Origin: Vandiemenella viatica
Taxonomy: Eukaryota; Arthropoda; Insecta; Orthoptera; Morabidae
Assembly (NCBI GenBank): GCA_031002005.1
Contig: CM061920.1
Location: 113,140,095-113,204,094, forward strand
Direction of reading: 5' to 3'
Length of the DNA: 64,000 bases
Position 1 is the first letter of the stretch, and each line of letters begins with the position of its first letter. The translations under genes were made by a program, and so were the position numbers. The notes under the pieces are model-generated. The model was given only the letters and a program-made list of their open reading frames with translations, did no database searches and had not been told where the DNA came from. Of this stretch, positions 57,395 through 64,000 are shown in pieces.

Positions 57395-58690
57395 TCAAGA
57401 GGCCGAGGAAAACAAATAAACACCAAAAAGCAGATTAAAAAGGATGGTTTGATTTATCTGCACCAAAGAGAAAAAGCTAATACCAGGAAAAGAATTTTTT
57501 TAAAGGTTTTACACCTCATCGACATTGAGATCATTAGAGGTGGGAGAGGACTGGGGACAAGGAACGGGAAGGCCATGGCCTTTTGAAGGAAGCATATCGG
57601 CCTTCACCTGGAGTGATTTGAGGAACCATGGAAAACCCAAATCTGGATGCCCGGGCAGGGATTCAAACCAGCATCATTCTGAATATGGGGCCAGAGTGTT
57701 AACCACTCATCCACCATGCTCGGTGATAGAGATAAAAAAAAAAGGGCCAAGGACAGAGCATACTATCAGAATAAGAAAGCAGAAAAAGAGTGAAGAACGT
57801 TACTGAGATGACAGCAGAAGAAACAAAAAGCAGAGAAAAAGTTGAAATAAAGCATCCAAAAAATATGATAAGAAAACAGCATTAGCAAATATAGTGATCA
57901 ATACGACACCACATTCAGATGATGGCTCAGTCACAACACCCTCAGTGAGAAGACATGTACGAAGAAAAATAGTACCAAAAAAAATAGATCCAAGCCATAC
58001 CCGAAAATAAAAATAATAAAAAAACAGGAAGAAACTATAGATCAAATGAAACAAAATAGTCTTTAAAGAAAAAACTAAAACAACGGAACATAAAAGAGGA
58101 CATGCTCCTATAACTCCTAACAGCAAAATTGATTATTTAATAAATGGCATTCACTTGCCTCTTGAAATATGCAAAAGCCTGTTGTTTAGTGAAGTATTGT
58201 CATCACAACTACAACAAAACTCTGATACTTTGCAAAAAAAAAAAAGAGGAAACGAAGTCTTTCAAAATGTATTAGTGGAAAAATCTTGAGGAAATACAGA
58301 TTGCTCCATATGGCTAAGACGTTTTTACCAAAAGCGAGAAAAAGTTCATTTTGAAGTTAGATGCTCAAGTTTGTGAGATTGTTTTGAAGCCAGAAGTTCA
58401 CTGAAATTCAAAGATTTCTGTGAAAGTGATTGTATCAGTAGGATGATCCCAAACTAAGAGAGATTTTTTTTTTTTTTTTTTTAAGTATTAAGTGCATCCT
58501 TTTACTCACAGTTAAAGAACTAACACCAAAGAAACTGGAATTAATTTAACTGTGCAAAACTACTCAGAGCAAAACTGTTTTTGGTGGTAGCTCCCAAATT
58601 AAGAGATCAAGGAACTTGTTTGTATGTGAAACATAAAAATTTCGAATTTAACAAATAACAAGGGCTACTTGAACATACAGTGAACCTGGA
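57395..58690 (+). pseudogene. Relic of a basic nuclear or transposon-linked protein gene
   Basis: Three plus-strand pieces fit one decayed gene. Before the SINE (57400-57500) there is a basic Lys/Arg-rich stretch. After it (57723-58250) come KKRAKDRAYYQNKKAEKE and LLFSEVLSSQLQQNS followed by KILRKYRLLHMAKTFLPKAR. Around 58390-58450 is FKDFCESDCISRMIP, and around 58545-58650 AKLFLVVAPKLRDQGTCLYV then KHKNFEF. These blocks recall a family of uncharacterised arthropod proteins with a basic N-terminus and a C-x-C-x-x-H motif, often multicopy and probably transposon-derived. The family assignment comes from memory of block order and is weak; there are many frame changes. Confidence 0.35.
57505..57722 (-). 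mobile_element. tRNA-derived SINE, copy 5, best preserved
   Basis: On the minus strand the head from 57722 shows GGTGGATGAGTGG (A box) and GGTTTGAATCC (B box at about 57658-57668), spaced about 40-45 bp apart as in tRNA genes. The common body follows and the A-rich end is near 57497. It interrupts the decayed gene at 57395-58690. Confidence 0.78.
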
Positions 58691-58886
58691 CCTGGAATAG
58701 GACCAATGGCATAGGTGGTTATCTTAAAAGGGCTGCCGATAGTAATGTTGACAGGAAACGATATCGAATCAGCCTCGGACTTTGTCAATTTGTTTACATT
58801 CTGCTATCCAAGTAAAAGTGATACATGATGATGACATAACTAGGGCAAAAAGTATCTTTCAAAAAATTTGGATGCTATTCCAGATA

Positions 58887-59096
58887 CACACTTTGACAAT
58901 AAATTTGGCTGCCGCTGAAAAGTTTTATCACTCTTATTTTGCAAAATATGACATCAATGTCATTCCAGGAAACAGTAATGCAATACTGGCAAGCCAGTAT
59001 TGCGTTACTGTTTGTTAGGATGACACTGATGTCAGATTGTGCAAAATAAGAGTGATAGAACTTTTCAGCGGCGGCCAAATTTATTGTCAAAGTGTG
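58887..59096. mobile_element. Palindromic MITE with TA target duplication
   Basis: The 210-bp element is almost a perfect inverted repeat: arms of about 100 bp (CACACTTTGACAATAAATTT at each end) meet around GGCAAGCC (58988-58995). TA flanks both ends (58885-58886 and 59097-59098). Arms differ at few positions. The TA target suggests mobilisation by a Tc1/mariner-type transposase. There is no coding capacity. Confidence 0.8.
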
Positions 59097-59789
59097 TACT
59101 ATGAATATCACACCTGGCCAGACATTTTAATACATCAATAATTCCACAGGGAGCTGCAACTTTCTACGTCATCTAATCATTTAAATGTGAACTCAGTCAA
59201 ACCCATGGATCTTTGTCAATCTTCGACAGAATCTCCTAAACCAGAATAGCCCATGGATAAAAATAGTTTCAAAGACATGCAGAAATTTGAAAAGGCACAT
59301 ACTAATTATAACACATCTCCATTAGAAGAAGATTTAATTGCCATTTTTGTTAATCAGCAGACTGAGGGGAAAAGAGTCCAACAGTGTTTACAAATCTGGT
59401 ACATCTTACGGCCAAGACAAAGAAACCTTCCATCCAAATTTAATATCCCCTTGAACATTTTTATTAAAGTATTAATTCAAAAGACAAATATCCATTTCAA
59501 ATATTTTGCGACTTGTCAGACACGTGTTGATAAAGATGACTGGCAAATCTAGTAACTTACTTAAAATCTGTGTGTAACAATGCCAAAATATTCAAAATAA
59601 AAACCAAATAATATATCAAATAATTACTATTATTCCTACACCAATATTGAAAACAAGAACAGAATAAAGAGTATTATTACTCTGATACTGAAGTTGATAT
59701 TTTGGAGAAAAAATAATATTTTAGTTACTATTTCTTAATTAATCTTAAGCATAAAGAAACATTTTTATTACAAAATTGAATTTAGATTT

Positions 59790-60700
59790 CACTGTATTAC
59801 TGTAGGTGCACTTCACATAGGATTCCCAATCTTCTCTCTGGAAGTTCCACCAAGATTTAGGAGTGGGTCAGTTAACGGATATCTGGATGCCTATTTTATA
59901 AATTATTGGTCTATGCCGACTGTGAGGGAATTCGCTGACTGTGAGGGAAGTTACCGAAAACTTGTTTCCTTATGTGACAGAAAGGGGCTGTTAAACCAGA
60001 AGAGACCAAAAAAAGGTCTCATGAGTAGTCTTGTTTCCAGCAAGTGGAATGAAATGTACCTTTGTCTTCAGGGTCATGTATCAATGTCAGGTTGTTGATG
60101 TCATTATTCATTTAATCCCATTCTCGTCAGTCTGGTTATATCCCCACAGTGTATGATGAGTGTCAAAATCTCTAAGGATAATGTTATTCTTAGTAGGGAC
60201 TAAGTAGTTTCTGGCCAAGGTGCAGTGGGTGGATAGATGTTGGTAACCATAAAATTCTGACACAAAATCTTCACAGGTTTGCCGCCGGATGATATTTTCA
60301 AAGGACAAGCTTTCGGCGGCTTGCTCTGCCGCCATCATCGGGTCCACTGTACTTATGAGAACAACTAAAGCTTGTCCTTTGAAAATATCATCCGGCGGCA
60401 AACCTTTGAAGATTTCATGTCAAAGATACGCTGGGAAAGCCTTGTTTCTCATAACATTCTGCACCTCTATTGGAAAGGATAAGTAAGTTAAATGATACTC
60501 TCCTGGAATTACCTTGTAGTGGTATATGTCATTCTTAATGTAGGCTGCAATGCCATATGTTGCACGATGATGTGCTGTTATCATTTTATATCCAGGTAGT
60601 TTCCCTCAACTCAGCAGCTGCTTATACCTTAGTTCTCTGTACAAGTTTCTTGCAGTATGACAACATCAACTGAGTATTTCTGTAAGACTGAAAGACTAAT
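59790..60700 (-). pseudogene. I-like LINE endonuclease remnant
   Basis: On the minus strand, from high to low coordinates, come VILQETCTEN-like sequence (near 60650), ATYGIAAYIKNDIYHYKVIP (near 60530-60590), then, after a hairpin insertion, IILRDFDTHHTLWGYNQTDE (60115-60180) and DPEDKGTFHSTCWKQDYS (near 60030-60085). The G-D-F-N-x-H-H-x-x-W-G block is the APE-type endonuclease core of I/Loa-type LINEs; here the Gly is Arg and the Asn is Asp. RT does not follow on this strand. The element is dead. Confidence 0.65.
60258..60422 (-). repeat. Long hairpin insertion with hammerhead-like core
   Basis: Arms 60275-60312 and 60368-60405 are perfect 38-bp reverse complements. With three mismatches they extend to about 55 bp (60258-60312 and 60368-60422), with a 55-nt loop. 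On the minus strand the loop and inner arm (60346-60296) read CCGATGA, a T, GGCGGC, a 7-nt loop, GCCGCC, GAAAGCTTGTC. This has the layout of a hammerhead core with a six-bp stem II, apart from C for U at the second core position and one extra base. The hairpin interrupts the LINE endonuclease remnant. Confidence 0.6.
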
Positions 60701-61079
60701 AAGGGAGTGTGCTTAAAGCATGTAGCTCCATTTCGGCCTCCTGTCAACCCCCCCACCTGCCCACCCACGTAGCCCTACATGACTTTTGCCTCTAAACCCC
60801 TCCCTCCTCTCCCACGTAGCATGTATCTTTTTCCCTTTTGATTCCAGATGACATTTTGTACCGTTTTCTTGTGTCAGACTATTGCAAATTACATACGGAG
60901 ATAATTAACTGAGAGAAATAAATATTCAAATGCTGTTGTGTGTTCTGTTCCTCATTTTAGCTGTGAAAAATGTTATTAAAGGAAAGTTATGTGGCCTGGC
61001 TTGGAACCCCCCCCAGCGTAGCCTTCCACCCAACCCCTCCCCCCCTGGATCGAGCCACGTAATTTGTGCACGCTCCCTA
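60701..61079. other. Unassigned; C-rich patches
   Basis: Two C-rich stretches (60750-60820 and 61010-61045) are unusual for this AT-rich window. No gene is recognised. Confidence 0.35.
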
Positions 61080-61580
61080 AGTACTGGCTCTTGGCAATAC
61101 TCATGCCTTCGATGTTAAGTTGGCAATTGTTTAGATGAGGGCCTATTGCCCTTGTATGGAAGAGTAAGTCCTCAAGACTTACATTTGTAATTAATGTCAT
61201 TGCCGTGAGGCCCAGAAGGACAGTACGGCAGCATCTGATCATTGTCACAATTGTGGTGAGGTTTCACAAACTGTACCACACATTTTGTGGGAATGCCAAC
61301 TGTTTGCCTTAACTGGAAATCTGAAAAACTTAAATTTGACTATGCAGGTGTCAGTGGCCTGGTTGGAGAACCTCGATGTCATGTTATAGTGGTTATGGCT
61401 GGCGAACCTGACAGTGGCCTTATCTCCTGCCAGCTGTAGGCCTTTTCAACTCAATTATGTATATATATTTTAAAAGAAAGTTGTTTAATAATTACAGTAT
61501 ATTTGTTGTTGAGTATTACAAATGTCATGTACAGTAGCATCATATGCTAAATAAATAAACACAAATAAATAAATGACTAT
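61080..61580 (+). pseudogene. I-like LINE 3' end (CCHC knuckle and 3' tail)
   Basis: The plus-strand frame near 61230-61310 reads DHCHNCGEVSQTVPHILWEC, the C-x-x-C...H...C knuckle that ends ORF2 in this LINE group, as also seen at 866-946. The 3' end is an AAATAAATAAA-type tail at 61548-61576. The endonuclease part of a similar LINE lies just upstream in the opposite direction. Confidence 0.65.
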
Positions 61581-62719
61581 GTTCTGCTTGAACTGATTAA
61601 AACTAAGTAAAGCTAATTTTATGTTATGTCAAGTACCTACAAGCATTATGTCAAATAAATAAATAAACATAGTTTTTTTTAATTAATTGTTGTCTATGAT
61701 TTCAATATTATATCTATATTTTCATTCATGTAACATATGTGTCATTCCGCCAACAACTGATCATTTCTGGGAACATTACGTAATCCCGACAAACAGACAA
61801 TTTTACAAGTCTCTTTAAAGAAAAAGAAAAAATCATTGTTATATTATAAATTTACATAAAGTTAATTTTATTCTGATAGTTGCTGATATTTTGATGTCTG
61901 CAAAATTTTAGACATACAAATCATAACTTATCTTCATTTGTGATGGTATTTTGTTTTAAAACTGTTTTGTGTGCAATATTTCTAATTTTTTATTTATATA
62001 GTTAAAAGGGAAAAAAAAATATTTAAGTTTTTTTTTAATATTTCATTGACTTATAAAAATTTTCCCAAAATGAACGATTTTTGGGCTGGCTCTCTTTAAA
62101 AACAATATTAGGGAAAAAAGTAATTAGTTCTTTGCTTGCCCTATTTATCTATTGATTATAAGAATGTTTAGTAACAAACTAAGCTTATTTTCATTTTAAA
62201 ATCAATCTTGAAATTTACCACCATGGTGATTTTGAGCCATAAGCTTCAAGGAAATTAAATTTTTATAATCAACAGCCCATCATCCGTAACATAACTTTGC
62301 TTTTTTTTCAAGTGAAGAACGCTAAGACACAAAATGTTTTGTATTCCAAAAAAAGCTATATGTTTCTTTTACCCACTGGTATGACAGGATTAGATAACAT
62401 ATGTATATGTTCATATTTTTGCTAATGGCATCATCAGACAGCACAGTTTTAATTTCTACCAGCACAACTTCCTACACATATCACAATTCAGCTCTTCTTA
62501 TACCATAAAGTACCAGGAGTCTATATTTAAAAAATTCTGAATGCAAAATTAAAAATAATTCAAGTTACCTCAAAGATGAAAGAAAATTACTTCAACAATG
62601 TGGTTTTCTTCTGGCACTCAAACTGTTTTAAAAAACTCATCTTTAGATGATGGAATAAATTCCTAATCACTAGTTTTAAGTTAGAATGTATTTACCTTTG
62701 TTTGGCAGTTACATACACA
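61581..62719. other. No recognisable feature
   Basis: AT-rich sequence with short A and T runs; no coding or repeat end is supported. Confidence 0.35.
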
Positions 62720-62721
62720 TA

Positions 62722-63320
62722 CAGTAATACCCTGCTTTACACGACCCCATTATGCGCGGTTTCGCTTTAGCGCGAATTTCAAATTTCGCGTTAAAATGCC
62801 TCGTATTACGCGAATTGCTTACTTAAGAATGTGTATGCACATAATGTAGTCCCCGCTTTCTCTGGCCATTCTGATCGAAGAATTGGTGATTCCCCGTCCT
62901 ACGACTTTCGTCTATAGGGAGTCCCTCGTTTGTTCCATATGTCTTTACCTCGGCTGGCAGTCGTGTTTTAACGTTTGGTGGAGATACATAATTTAACGCT
63001 ACATTACAAATGCCGCTTATGAAGAAAAAAAAAGAGCGTAAGAGTGTAACTTTGGAATTGAAGAATGGAAAATGAAGGCAATGCGGAATACAAAATGCTC
63101 TTTCAAAAATTTATTCAGGTTTGGACATGTTGCACAGCATATATAGTGATGATGACCGTGTTTTGACCGCGTGTCAAACTAATAAAAACAGCGTTGGGTA
63201 TTATGAACGTATTTTACAAAAACGTAAAAGAAACGCTACCCAAAAGACAATAGATATATTTTTCCGTAAAAAAAGTAATACTGCATAAAGTGTTCTTAGA
63301 ATTACAGTGATTGATTCATA

Positions 63321-63352
<32 letters not shown>

Positions 63353-63458
63353 GGCATTAACGTTTGACTATGTTTAATCGTAAACCCCGATATACGCGAA
63401 TTTCACTTTACGCGATTTTTTGCGGAACGTATCCCTCGCATAAAGCGGGGTATTACTG
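62722..63458 (+). mobile_element. Pogo/Tigger-like transposon, internally deleted
   Basis: The ends are inverted repeats, CAGTAATACCCTGCTTTACA at the left and, on the other strand, CAGTAATACCCCGCTTTATG at the right, flanked by TA (62720-62721 and 63459-63460). Subterminal ACGCGAATTTC-type repeats lie near both ends. At 63010-63060 the frame KKKKERKSVTLELK resembles the N-terminus of a Tigger/jerky CENP-B-like transposase. At 63150-63290 DDRVLTACQTNKNSVGYYER and TQKTIDIFFRKK resemble its C-terminus. The DDE core is missing, so this 737-bp copy arose by internal deletion. Confidence 0.8.
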
Positions 63459-63460
63459 TA

Positions 63461-64000
63461 CATCCTTTAAATGAAACTACCATCAAATGTACCACACTAA
63501 AATAACAATATTTCACTAAATAATTTTGTCCCTGCATGATGTGGAATTATGTCACATCTGTAATTCTGTAGATGTACCAATCACTGACTAGCATAATACC
63601 AATTCCTTAATCTACAAATACAATATTTTTAAGAATTTACAGTAATACACAATCGTGATTCCCACCTACAAACTTATTGGTGGGGAAAGACTTTTGTCTT
63701 TTGTGACAGCTTTAATACTATCCATTACAATACCTAAGCATTAATCTTCATCTTGTGTATACAATAATCTGGTTACAATATTACATTTTGTACATTGAAG
63801 TTATGATATAAATAATAATCTACTTACATTTTCCATTTTATTGTATATATAATCTATTTTCTGAATCTTTGATTTTTTGCTTGCTTCTTTTCTACCAGGT
63901 CATTTTCTGTTTGTTTGTTTCATATGTAAACCAACACTCCACTGTACAGTTTGTCAAGCCTGTTTTTGTTCACTCTTAGTATGTTAACTGCTAAATGATA
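63461..64000. other. No recognisable feature
   Basis: AT-rich to the window end, with no supported gene. Confidence 0.35.

Noticed and set aside
57655..57722. tRNA gene suggested by A and B boxes
   Set aside because: The boxes belong to a SINE head; there is no cloverleaf or anticodon stem, and the same body occurs in four other places.

Overview
The window is animal genomic DNA, most likely from a large-genome, hemimetabolous insect; an orthopteroid is my best guess. It is AT-rich and intron-bearing and is filled almost entirely by decayed transposable elements typical of arthropods: CR1/Jockey-like, RTE-like and I-like LINEs, Penelope-like elements with GIY-YIG domains, a tRNA-derived SINE, and hAT, Harbinger, mariner (DD41D) and pogo/Tigger-like DNA transposons. 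I see no prokaryotic operons, no CRISPR array and no rRNA or tRNA genes. The host assignment is inference from element content.

The only host coding exon I can support is a 134-bp minus-strand exon at 43499-43632. It has canonical splice sites and encodes the end of helicase domain 2 of the DEAD-box protein DDX42. A CpG-richer, promoter-like patch lies at about 50.9-51.4 kb. Much of the window may be intron or flank of that gene.

Layout. 1-5391: two arms of one repeat in inverted orientation enclose an I-like LINE remnant, an RTE-like LINE and a complete hAT copy (3358-4920, 8-bp target duplication). 7219-10002: a Harbinger element with a MADF-type coding remnant, into which a DD41D mariner (7790-9115) has jumped. 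10.2-17.2 kb: three SINEs and two LINE copies. 19.0-25.3 kb: at least three Penelope-like copies in both orientations, one apparently split by a block holding a dimeric ~367-bp satellite and sequences ending in CTAG. 26.4-38.3 kb: a CR1-like LINE with ORF1 and ORF2, present twice only because two contig ends overlap across a 1,000-N gap (32033-33032). 38355-42244: a minus-strand, non-autonomous LTR retrotransposon with 4-bp target duplications and a tRNA-Arg-type primer site. 43.5 kb: the DDX42 exon. 48.2-50.2 kb: another LINE. 53.4-55.7 kb: a second, unrelated ~170-bp satellite that also leads into a CTAG terminus. 57.4-63.5 kb: a decayed nuclear-protein or transposon gene, a palindromic MITE, I-like LINE pieces around a hairpin with a hammerhead-like core, and a deleted Tigger-like element.

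Nothing here works as a pathway. The biology is the layering of insertions, which can often be ordered by which element interrupts which. The observations most worth checking are the unmerged contig overlap, the two satellite arrays that abut CTAG-terminated sequence, and two hammerhead-ribozyme-like motifs.
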